From: Candidatus Sulfotelmatobacter sp.
Lineage (GTDB): Bacteria; Vulcanimicrobiota; Vulcanimicrobiia; Vulcanimicrobiales; Vulcanimicrobiaceae
Length of the DNA: 64,000 bases
Reading direction: 5' to 3'
Assembly: GCA_035504415.1 (NCBI GenBank)
Contig: DATJRY010000021.1
Span: forward strand, 186,001-250,000
A program made the position numbers and the translations under genes. The notes beneath the pieces are model-generated. The model saw only the letters and a program-made list of their open reading frames with translations, did no database searches and was not told the DNA's origin. This document shows positions 53,343 to 61,151 of this stretch, in pieces; the first letter of the stretch is position 1, and each line of letters starts with the position of its first letter.

Positions 53343-54154
53343 GGCGAGGCTCCGGCGGCGAGCGAAACGCTCGCCGCTTCCAGCCCGCGAAACCACGCCA
53401 GTGTTTCGGCGAGCGAGCTCTCGAGCTGACCGGCGTCGGCCGCCGCCGGCGGCACCTGGTGGGTCGCGAGCGGAACGCTCGCGGGGTTTGCGGGCCGCGT
53501 CCGCATCGCGATCCCGGCGACCAGTGAGAGGGTAGCGGCAAACTCGGCCGTCGTGACGACGGCATCGGCTTCACGGAGATTGGCGGCATGCCGCTTGCCG
53601 GCCTCGACCCACTCGACGAGGTCGTGCGCGATGCGGCGCGACGAACTGACCTCGAGCGGGACTCCCTCGATGCCGCGAATCGGCAGCGGTTCCCCGGCGG
53701 CGCAGGCCGCGAACAGCTCGTAGACGAGCGCCGATGGCCGGCGGCGCATGCGCGGCCCGTACGCGATGCCGCGGCAGATCAACGCGTTCTCGGACTGCGC
53801 GCTCGCGGTGCGGGCTTCCATGCCCGGCGGCGACTCGCGTATACGCCGCAACGCGACGACGGGCACGGCCAGCTCGGCGCCGATACGCGTGCTCGTCGCG
53901 GGCGCATCGGCGAGGTCGAAGACGACCTTCGCTCGCGCGTGCAGCACCTCCAACGCCTGCCTCACCTGCGCGAGCGACGCGGGCGAGTTCCAGAACGCGA
54001 AGGCTCCGCGCCCCGATTGGATGGCGGTCGCGGTGTTCGTCAGCGATCCCGACTGTAGCGTGTCGACGATGACCACGGGCTGGCGGCGCGCGATGAGCAC
54101 CTCGACCAACGCGCTTCCGAGAAACCCCGCTCCACCGACGACGATCGAGGCCAT
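53339..54154 (-). CDS. NAD-dependent epimerase/dehydratase-like protein lacking the YxxxK site
   Basis: A 271-residue extended SDR relative. The NAD loop GGAGFLGS is intact at residues 7-14 and a late CRGIAYGPRM matches the RxxNxYGP strand. The middle part, where SSxxvYG and YxxxK should be, is missing: VPVVALRRIRESPPGME runs almost straight into the late strand. The protein is about 50 residues shorter than usual and should not epimerise sugars. It is coupled to the flippase by GTGA and follows the BY-kinase-like gene. Confidence 0.72.
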   Translation of the reverse strand: MASIVVGGAGFLGSALVEVLIARRQPVVIVDTLQSGSLTNTATAIQSGRGAFAFWNSPASLAQVRQALEVLHARAKVVFDLADAPATSTRIGAELAVPVVALRRIRESPPGMEARTASAQSENALICRGIAYGPRMRRRPSALVYELFAACAAGEPLPIRGIEGVPLEVSSSRRIAHDLVEWVEAGKRHAANLREADAVVTTAEFAATLSLVAGIAMRTRPANPASVPLATHQVPPAAADAGQLESSLAETLAWFRGLEAASVSLAAGASP

Positions 54155-54164
54155 GTGCCGCCGC

Positions 54165-54731
54165 TCAGCGCTCCAGGACGAGTCTGTGCGAGTCGGTCGA
54201 CGATGGCACCGTCTCACCGTGCACGACGCGCAGCGATCCGCGGCCCGGGGTGACGATATCGACGCCTTGCGCGCCCTCCGCCGCCAGCTCGGCCAGGCGC
54301 CGCGGCTCGGCGGCGACGACGCCCAGGACGCGCGCACCGAAGCGCGAGAGGGCGGGCACGACGTCCCGATCCGCACGGCGCACCCGCCGCCCCATTCCGA
54401 CGACCAGGATCACGCCGTCCACGATCCGAGCGGCATCGAGCGCGACGCTGCTCTCCAAGATGCGCGCCGTCTCGATGACGCACACGTCGTATTCGGCCTT
54501 CAGCTCCGCGAGGCGCAGTCCGAGCGCGACCGCCGGGCGCTGCTCGCCGGCGTCCAGGCGCAGCAACGCCGTCGTACGTCCGGCGGCGGCGAACGCGTTT
54601 GCCAGCCCCAACCCCAACCCCGAGCCGTCGTCGTCGTCGGTCGAGGCGACGAGGATCATGGTCGGGGCACCGACTTCGGCCTCGATGGCGACCCGCAGAA
54701 TCCGGAGTTGCTCGTCCAGAGAAATTGCCAT
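54165..54731 (-). CDS. BY-kinase-like P-loop protein with degenerate Walker motifs
   Basis: A 188-residue protein in the position of the CpsD/Wzc tyrosine kinase. The N-terminal EQLRILRVAIEAEV and the pattern ILVAST...GLGLANAFAAAGRTTALLRLD follow BY-kinases, but the Walker A GEGKST is DDGSGL with Ser37 for Lys. The Walker A' region is also gone, and the Walker B IIDTPP reads VIETAR. There is no Tyr cluster at the C-terminus. It is probably non-kinase. It lies 15 bp after the Wzz/GumC-like gene. Confidence 0.7.
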   Translation of the reverse strand: MAISLDEQLRILRVAIEAEVGAPTMILVASTDDDDGSGLGLGLANAFAAAGRTTALLRLDAGEQRPAVALGLRLAELKAEYDVCVIETARILESSVALDAARIVDGVILVVGMGRRVRRADRDVVPALSRFGARVLGVVAAEPRRLAELAAEGAQGVDIVTPGRGSLRVVHGETVPSSTDSHRLVLER

Positions 54732-54746
54732 GACGATCGCCTCCCT

Positions 54747-56135
54747 TCAGCTCAGCGTCGCGACGACCGGCGCGCCGTAGACGGTCTCGACGATCGTGAC
54801 CGACCACATGCGATACTCGCGCCGGTCCAGCCAGAGGATCATCGCGAAGGCGATGCACAGGGACAGGAGCAGCGCCAGGGCGATCCGCACGGGCAGCACC
54901 GTGTAGAAGACCGGCTTGCCGTAGGGGGCGCGGTCGAGCACGCTGACGGAGCCGATGGAGCCCGCTTGCGCCTGGTCGGCCCGCGCTTCGGCCAGACGCG
55001 AGGAGAGCACGCCGTACGCCGACGTCTGCACGTCGCGTTCGCGTTGCAGATCGTCGAATCGCGACGCCAGCGTCTTGCCGGTGTTCAGCTCGGCTTGCGT
55101 CTCGCGCAGTACTTGATTCAGCCCTTGCAGCTTCGCGGCGTCACCCGCCGCGACCGATTGCGCACGGGTCGCCTCGCCGAGCGCCGCGGCGTAGCCCGTG
55201 TCGAGCGCGGGGGGTTTCTGTTGCAGGATGGCGCGCCGGCCCTGTACCGCGCTGCGCTCGCCAGCCACGGTGTGACGAAGCTCCGGCAAGCCGGGATATG
55301 CGTCCGAGTACTGCGACTGCACGGCCGCGAGGCGCGCGAAATCGCGCCCGAACTGATCGACGACGTCACGATACGCCGGATCGCTCTCGGTGATCTCGCG
55401 GCGCGCGGCCAACTCGGCTTCCGCCGGCCGCCGGTTCGTCACCGAGGCGGCCGCGGCTTCTCCCTTCGCGACCGCCTCGACCTCGGCTCGCTCTTCGGCG
55501 AGCGTTTGGTACTGGGCGCTCAACGAGTGCGCATCGTCGTGCGCGGCCAAATACGGCGCGGCGGCGGTGAGACGCTGGATCTCGGTATCGACCCGGTTGA
55601 TGCGCGCGCGACGGGCCTCGACTTGTTGCTGCAAATCCGCCGTGAGCACGCGGAACCGCGCCGTCGCGCGGTCGTGGTAGAAGCGCGTCATCTCGTCGGC
55701 GACGGCGTTCGCGCCGGCGGCACTGTCCGCCGACGAGAGCCCGGTGAAGCGGATCACGACGATCGCTCCCGGTGAGAGCGCGATCGCCCCGGCCGGCGGC
55801 GCCGACAGGTTCGCCTTGATATGGTGCATGAGGCGCAGCAGGGCGTGCGGGTCCTGGCCCCACCCGATGTCGCGCGCCACGTTCGTGAGCACGGTCGGCG
55901 TCGTGGCGAGATACGGCAAGTCGGCCGAGAGGATCGGCTTGGTCGAGGACGTGGCGTCGGCCGGCGTGTCGTGGTCGCCGCCGGCCGCCATCAGCACCGA
56001 CGACTGGGCGGCATACTCGGTGGGAACGACGAGCACGGCGAGCGCGTCGAGCACCAGCGCCGCGACGAGGAACGCCACCGCGAACGGACGCCGGCGCCGA
56101 ACGAGAACGTCTTTGACCTGAGCGAGCCGCATCAT
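54747..56135 (-). CDS. Wzz/GumC-like polysaccharide co-polymerase
   Basis: A 462-residue inner-membrane chain-length protein. Membrane segments are at about 20-38 (AVAFLVAALVLDALAVLVV) and near 417-437. A long coiled-coil lies between, with VLTADLQQQVEARRARINRV and LASRFDDLQRERDVQTSAY. No kinase domain is fused. Its start overlaps the sugar transferase stop (TGATG). It is expected to act with the Wza-like export protein. Confidence 0.86.
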   Translation of the reverse strand: MMRLAQVKDVLVRRRRPFAVAFLVAALVLDALAVLVVPTEYAAQSSVLMAAGGDHDTPADATSSTKPILSADLPYLATTPTVLTNVARDIGWGQDPHALLRLMHHIKANLSAPPAGAIALSPGAIVVIRFTGLSSADSAAGANAVADEMTRFYHDRATARFRVLTADLQQQVEARRARINRVDTEIQRLTAAAPYLAAHDDAHSLSAQYQTLAEERAEVEAVAKGEAAAASVTNRRPAEAELAARREITESDPAYRDVVDQFGRDFARLAAVQSQYSDAYPGLPELRHTVAGERSAVQGRRAILQQKPPALDTGYAAALGEATRAQSVAAGDAAKLQGLNQVLRETQAELNTGKTLASRFDDLQRERDVQTSAYGVLSSRLAEARADQAQAGSIGSVSVLDRAPYGKPVFYTVLPVRIALALLLSLCIAFAMILWLDRREYRMWSVTIVETVYGAPVVATLS

Positions 56136-56827
56136 CAGTGCGCTCCTTGGCCGTTCACGACGACCCGCACGGTCTCGAGCAAGATCTTCAGGTCGGTCGA
56201 CGCCGATGCGCGGCGAATGTACTCGAGGTCCAGCAGCGTCGCTTCCGGGCGGTGCAGCGGGACCTTCGAGCGGCACGTCACCTGCCAAAGCCCGGTGAGG
56301 CCGGGCGCGGCGAGATGCCGCAAGTGCTGCCACGGCGCGTACTCGCGCACGATGAAGGGCATCTCCGGGCGCGGCCCGATCAGCGTCATGTCGCCGCGAA
56401 TCACGTTGATCAGCTGAGGCAGCTCGTCGATCGAGGTCTTACGCAAGACGCGCCCGACGCGAGTGATCCGTGCGTCGCTCGAAGTCGACGGCGTGAACTC
56501 GTCGCCGCACATGTCGACGCGCATGGTTCTCAGCTTGTACATCGCGAAGAGGCGTTCGAAGCGTCCGACGCGGTGCTGAACGAACAGGGCCGGCCCGCGA
56601 TCCTCCGCAAGGATCGCGAGGATCGCGAGCAGGAGCAGCGGCGCGGTGACGACCAGCACGACGGTCGCGACGAAAACGTCCAGCATGCGACGTGCGACGC
56701 GTGCCGAGCGCCGGCTGCCGTAGACGAAGCTGATGTGCGGGACGTCGTCGTCCCGCTCCGGCACGACGCCGATGTGGTGATCGGACCGAACGGTTGGGAC
56801 GGAAACGGTCTGGCGGCGCATGATCAT
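56135..56827 (-). CDS. Undecaprenyl-phosphate sugar phosphotransferase (initiating enzyme)
   Basis: A 230-residue bacterial sugar transferase (WbaP/ExoY-type core). A membrane segment lies at about 47-75 (LDVFVATVVLVVTAPLLLLA). KLRTMRVDM, RKTSIDELPQLINVIRGDMT and LIGPRPEMPF are the hallmarks. It loads the first sugar phosphate onto the lipid carrier. ATG 56827 overlaps the Wza-like stop by 4 bp. Confidence 0.93.
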   Translation of the reverse strand: MIMRRQTVSVPTVRSDHHIGVVPERDDDVPHISFVYGSRRSARVARRMLDVFVATVVLVVTAPLLLLAILAILAEDRGPALFVQHRVGRFERLFAMYKLRTMRVDMCGDEFTPSTSSDARITRVGRVLRKTSIDELPQLINVIRGDMTLIGPRPEMPFIVREYAPWQHLRHLAAPGLTGLWQVTCRSKVPLHRPEATLLDLEYIRRASASTDLKILLETVRVVVNGQGAH

Positions 56828-57969
56828 GGGAACAGGATCCAGCGCAGCGTGGAAGCCAGCGAGGCGAGGATCGTGTTGTCGATCCGCTTTCCGTGCGGTA
56901 CGTAGACCTGATCGCCGTCGGCCAATCGAGGGTTCGCGGACATGTCGCCGCGCGCGACGAGCGTCACGTCGTACATCTCGACGACGCCGTCGTGCACGAC
57001 ATGGACGTGCCCGAGGTCGCCGTCCTTGTCCGGGCCGCCGGCGCTGAAGACGGCCGCCAGCAGCGAGACGTCGCTCTTGAGCGTGACCGTTCCGGGATGC
57101 AGTACGATCCCGGCGACGGTCACTTGCGGCGCCGTTTGAACGACGAGCACGTCGCCGTTCACGGCCGGCTCGCGAAACGCCGGGTCGGCGATCGAGATCG
57201 ACGTGTCGGTTCCGTTTCGCCGGAGGATGATGCCGGCCGTCCGCGCGGCGTCGGTCAATCCGTAGACTTGATCGATCGCGTCGGAAAGCGGCTCGTCGGG
57301 AGCCAAGTGCGCGAACCCCGGCTGGCGCACCGCACCGCTCACCTGCACCGCGATGGGCTTGTCATGGAACAGCACCGCGTCGCCGGGTCGCAACTGCGGA
57401 CCGGACTCGCCCGCCGCGGCCAGAGCGACCATGTCGTACGTGCCGAGCAGCGCACCGTCGCGTTCCACTCGCACCGCGCGCATGTCGATCTGCGAGTGGT
57501 ACGGGTCGAACGCCGGCGGTGCGTTCTGCGCGACCAGCTCCGGCGTCTGCCCCGTCATCCGAATCGCGTCGATGGCGCCCGCCAAGGTCTGACCCGGGTA
57601 GTACTTCGCGACGCCGTCATTGAGCGGGAAGGGCCAGCCCGCGATCGTGATCGACGATCCTTCGCTCTGGCGCTGGACTTCGACCGCGGCGAACGGGAGG
57701 TACGGCCGAAGGCGAGCGCTGATCCGGCGGGCCGCGTTCGCCGGCGTATCGCCGGCCACGTGAACGATGCCCGCCATCACCAGGATGATGTTGCCGGTAC
57801 TGTCGACGACGTGGGTTCCCGACAGCTCCGGATGGTTGTAGACGTTGACGTAGACCTGATCCCCGACGTGGACCGGGGCATCGGCGGCGAGGACGCCGAG
57901 CGGAATGGCTGCGAGGGAGACGGACGCCACCGCCGCGAGCAGCGTCCGCGCAAGCCGAAAGGAGTACAT
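56824..57969 (-). CDS. Wza-like polysaccharide export protein with SLBB domains
   Basis: A 381-residue outer-membrane export protein. A signal peptide (LLAAVASVSLAAIPLGVLA) ends near residue 28. The Poly_export domain begins APVHVGDQVYVNVYNHPEL, and SLBB-like beta-grasp repeats follow (VSGAVRQPGFAHLAPDEPLS, then TVAGIVLHPGTVTLKSDVS). No lipobox Cys is seen, unlike E. coli Wza. ATG 57969 has GAGAGGA upstream. Confidence 0.88.
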   Translation of the reverse strand: MYSFRLARTLLAAVASVSLAAIPLGVLAADAPVHVGDQVYVNVYNHPELSGTHVVDSTGNIILVMAGIVHVAGDTPANAARRISARLRPYLPFAAVEVQRQSEGSSITIAGWPFPLNDGVAKYYPGQTLAGAIDAIRMTGQTPELVAQNAPPAFDPYHSQIDMRAVRVERDGALLGTYDMVALAAAGESGPQLRPGDAVLFHDKPIAVQVSGAVRQPGFAHLAPDEPLSDAIDQVYGLTDAARTAGIILRRNGTDTSISIADPAFREPAVNGDVLVVQTAPQVTVAGIVLHPGTVTLKSDVSLLAAVFSAGGPDKDGDLGHVHVVHDGVVEMYDVTLVARGDMSANPRLADGDQVYVPHGKRIDNTILASLASTLRWILFP

Positions 57970-57977
57970 GTTCCTCT

Positions 57978-59540
57978 CTATTGATAGACGTGGACGTAGT
58001 CGACGAGCATGGTCGCCGGGAAGGACGTGCTCGCGTTCGGTGCGCCCGGGAAGTCGCCGCCGACGGCCAGGTTGAGAACGAGGTAGAACGGCTGGTTGAA
58101 GACCCACGTCCCGCCGGTCGGAATCGTGGACGGTGTCACCGTCGCGTACAGCGCGTTGTCGAAGTAGTAGCCGATGCTGCTGGCGGTCCAGAGCACGCCG
58201 TAGCTGTGGAAGCCCTGCGAGAGCACGACGTTGGGCACGGTGTACTCCACCGTCAGCGGACCGGTCGTGTCGAAGCCGGGGCCGTGCAGCGCGCCGAACA
58301 CCGTCGAGGGATCCGAGCCGATGATCTCCATCGGGTCGATCTCACCCTCGTTGGCGCCGGACGGCGTCGTCATCCAGAACGCGGGCCACAGGCCCTGCCC
58401 CGCCGGCACCTGGATGCGTGCCTCGAAGTACCCGTACGTCTGGGAGAACAGGCCGCGAGTCGTCAACCGCGCCGAGACGTATTGACACGGGCCGTACGAG
58501 CAGGTGGCATTGAACGGATTGCCGGCGTTCGCCGTGATCACCAGGTGCCCGTTGCCGTCCTGTTCCGCGTACTGCGGCGCGTAGTTCGGCGCGCTCGGGT
58601 TGGTGACGTTCGCGTAGTACTCGAGCTCCTGATTCTCGGACCACGGCCCGGTGTCGTCGGTCCACTTGGTGGTGTCGACCGGAGCGTTGGCCGCGCCCGT
58701 GAACTCGTCGTCGAAGACCAGCGTCATCCCGCTCGACGGTGATTGCGGCGGCGGGGGTGACTGGGTGGGGACGGACGTCGGCGCGATGCTCGGCGCCGGG
58801 GTCGGCGCGCCGACGGATTGCGGGATCGCGATCGCCGCGAACCAGTATTGGACGTCCGGCGCGAACGAGAACGCGCTGCTGCCGCCGGTGAAGTTCAGGG
58901 TCGTTCCCGACACGGTGGCCGGGCCCTCGAAGCCGTACTGCCACCCGAGCGATGGGCGAGTCGGGTCGTACAGGGCCAGATAGTACGACGCACCCGACAC
59001 GATGTCGGCCTGCGGAACGACGAGCGAGAAGCCGGGCGTGGTCAGGAACGTGATCGGTGAGGCCCAGTAGAGGGCCAGGTACACGAGCGGCACGGCGTTG
59101 CCGGTCGCCTGCGTCCGTCGAATCGCTTGCGCCGCGCGCTTGAGGTCGAGCACGGGAATCGATGCGGGAGCCGTGTCCTGCAGCGTCGCCGTGATGCTTT
59201 CGGTCCCCGGCGACTGTGCGGGGGGCATTTGAAGCGTCGCGGCGGTTCCTGTCCCGTTGTTCGCGAGCGAGACCGGCACGGGAGCGGCGGTCGGCTGGCC
59301 CGACGGCGGCGCGGTCGCGATCGGCACGCCGACCTGCTGTTGCGTCACCGAATACGGCGAGGCGCTCGGAATCGGCAACGACGTCGGCGTCGCCGTCGCG
59401 GTGGGTGCCGTGGTCGGAGTCGCGCCCGAGTGCGGCGCGACGCCGACCCCGCCGCCGCCGCAAGCGGCGAGCGCCGAGGCGACGACGAGCCCGAAGCCCA
59501 GCGCGCCGATTTTCCACGCGTTCATCGATTTTGTCTGCAC
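57978..59540 (-). CDS. Secreted GH16 lipoprotein hydrolase
   Basis: A 520-residue protein from GTG 59540, chosen because GGGAGGG lies just upstream; ATG 59525 is an alternative. The lipobox VASALAAC is followed by GGGG and a Thr/Pro linker. A beta-sandwich-like domain spans about 95-245, then a Pro linker, then a GH16 domain (about 270-520). The catalytic motif is GEIDPMEIIG with Glu400, Asp402 and Glu405. It heads the polysaccharide operon, and the Wza-like gene follows at 8 bp. Confidence 0.87.
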   Translation of the reverse strand: MQTKSMNAWKIGALGFGLVVASALAACGGGGVGVAPHSGATPTTAPTATATPTSLPIPSASPYSVTQQQVGVPIATAPPSGQPTAAPVPVSLANNGTGTAATLQMPPAQSPGTESITATLQDTAPASIPVLDLKRAAQAIRRTQATGNAVPLVYLALYWASPITFLTTPGFSLVVPQADIVSGASYYLALYDPTRPSLGWQYGFEGPATVSGTTLNFTGGSSAFSFAPDVQYWFAAIAIPQSVGAPTPAPSIAPTSVPTQSPPPPQSPSSGMTLVFDDEFTGAANAPVDTTKWTDDTGPWSENQELEYYANVTNPSAPNYAPQYAEQDGNGHLVITANAGNPFNATCSYGPCQYVSARLTTRGLFSQTYGYFEARIQVPAGQGLWPAFWMTTPSGANEGEIDPMEIIGSDPSTVFGALHGPGFDTTGPLTVEYTVPNVVLSQGFHSYGVLWTASSIGYYFDNALYATVTPSTIPTGGTWVFNQPFYLVLNLAVGGDFPGAPNASTSFPATMLVDYVHVYQ

Positions 59541-59593
59541 GGTCCCTCCCGCTGCCGGTCGGCTGAACAACGACAAGCACCGAGTGCAAATGC

Positions 59594-59613
59594 TGCACCT
59601 CGATGCACCTCGA
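59594..59613. repeat. Tandem 10-bp repeat upstream of the GH16 lipoprotein
   Basis: TGCACCTCGA occurs twice in tandem (59594-59603 and 59604-59613), 54 bp upstream of the GH16 start. One DNA turn per copy makes it a possible binding site. Confidence 0.5.
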
Positions 59614-59647
59614 CCCGCAGGTGTGGAGCCATCGTAGGTCATCGTCC

Positions 59648-59710
59648 GTTACAAGTCGGTTAACGCGCGGCCGCTCGGCCGCCCTGATCGGGCGTTAACG
59701 CTGCGGTTAC
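59648..59710. promoter_or_regulatory. GTTA(A/C)C array in the divergent region
   Basis: GTTAC at 59648, GTTAAC at 59659, GTTAAC at 59694 and GTTAC at 59706 form two pairs, with 11- and 12-bp periods. It lies between the GH16/polysaccharide operon and the divergent dehydrogenase gene, where winged-helix regulators would bind. No clear -35/-10 pair is seen. Confidence 0.45.
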
Positions 59711-59816
59711 ACCGGAAGCCGTAGCATAGGCGCCATCAGGCGATCCGATTTTCGGGCCGCCGTCTTCTAGTGTATGCAGCCGGTATGATCCGATCAGAGC
59801 CGGGAGGATCAGGACG

Positions 59817-61145
59817 TTGATCGATAGCGTGGAGTTCGGCCTCTCCACTCGCGGGTCGCGCCTGCGAGATCGAATCCACGACCGCACGGCGCGTATCGCC
59901 GTCGTCGGTATCGGGCGTATCGGCCTGCCGGTCGCGTTGGAGAGAGCGCGCATCGGCTACAGCGTGGTGGGAATCGATCTCGACGAGGCGCGCGTCGACG
60001 CGCTCAACGCCGGCGTGACCTATTACGATGACGTCGATGCCGGCGAGCTCGCCCAGGCCGTCGCGAAAGGTGCGCTGCGCGCGTCATCCGACTTCGCGGA
60101 GCTCGGGCGCTGCGACGTGGTAGAAATCTGCGTCCCGAGCGCGCTCACGGCGAACAAAGATCCGGATCTCTCGCGGCTGCGCAGCGTCGGTGAGGCGATC
60201 ACGCTGCAGCTGCGGTCGGGGCAGCTCATCACGCTCGAGTGCACGGCGTACCCCGGGACGACCGAAGAGGTGCTGCTGCCCATCTTGGCACGCTCCGGGC
60301 TCATCGTCGGCGAGGAGTACTTTCTCGCCTTCGCGGCCGAGTGCGAGGACCGGCAGTGCGCGCCGCCCGGCGCGAAGATCGTCGCGGGGGCGACGCCTCG
60401 CTGTCGGGAGATCGCCCAGATTTTCTACGGCCAGACCGGCCAGCGCGTCTTCACGGTCAGCTCGCCGCGGGTCGCCGAGATGGCGAAGATCTTCGCGAGC
60501 ACGTTCCGCGCGGTCAACGGTGCGCTGGTCAACGAGCTGGCGTTGCTCTGCGACCGCATGGGGATCGACGTCTGGGAAGTCGTCGACGGCGCGAGCCGTC
60601 CGTTCGGCATCACGCGCTTCGACCCGAACCCGGGTGCCGGCGGACGCTTCGCGGCGTTCGATCCGTTCTATCTGGCTTGGAAAGCGCGCCAGTTCGATTT
60701 CACGACCCGTTTCATCGAGCTCGCCGGCGAGATCAACGTGCGCATGCCGTACTTCGTGGTGGAGAAGCTGGGCCGTATCCTCAACGAGCGCGGCAGGTCA
60801 CTCCGGTATGCCGACGTGGTCGTCATCGGCGTCGCCAACGCGCGCGACGGGGCCGACTGGCACGGCTCGCCGGCGGTCAAGGTGATCGAGCTGCTCGAAC
60901 GGGCCGGCGCGGCGGTGACGTACCACGATCCGCACGTGGCGTCGTTCGTCGACGAGCGCGGGAAGTTCCGTCGCAGCATCCCGTTGGACGACGCGCAGCT
61001 CGGCGCGGCGGACTGCACCGTGATCCTGACGGATCACAGCGACATCGCGTGGGAACGGGTCGTCGAGTCGAGCACCGCGGTGCTCGACGCGCGCAACGCG
61101 ACCGCCGGCGTCGCGACGAACCGTCACAAGATCGTTCGTCTGTAG
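59817..61145 (+). CDS. UDP-sugar dehydrogenase-like protein lacking the catalytic Cys
   Basis: A 442-residue protein of the UDP-glucose/UDP-N-acetyl-sugar 6-dehydrogenase family (WbpA/TviB-like). The NAD loop VVGIGRIGLPVALERARIG, the YPGTTEEVLLPIL strand and AEMAKIFASTFRAVNGALVNE are all normal. The active-site loop that should read GGHCIPxDP reads GGRFAAFDP (275-283), with Phe278 in place of the catalytic Cys. TTG 59817 is set by GGGAGG 9 bases upstream. It should not perform the second oxidation. It is divergent from the polysaccharide operon. Confidence 0.85.
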   Translation: MIDSVEFGLSTRGSRLRDRIHDRTARIAVVGIGRIGLPVALERARIGYSVVGIDLDEARVDALNAGVTYYDDVDAGELAQAVAKGALRASSDFAELGRCDVVEICVPSALTANKDPDLSRLRSVGEAITLQLRSGQLITLECTAYPGTTEEVLLPILARSGLIVGEEYFLAFAAECEDRQCAPPGAKIVAGATPRCREIAQIFYGQTGQRVFTVSSPRVAEMAKIFASTFRAVNGALVNELALLCDRMGIDVWEVVDGASRPFGITRFDPNPGAGGRFAAFDPFYLAWKARQFDFTTRFIELAGEINVRMPYFVVEKLGRILNERGRSLRYADVVVIGVANARDGADWHGSPAVKVIELLERAGAAVTYHDPHVASFVDERGKFRRSIPLDDAQLGAADCTVILTDHSDIAWERVVESSTAVLDARNATAGVATNRHKIVRL

Positions 61146-61151
61146 CCGCCC

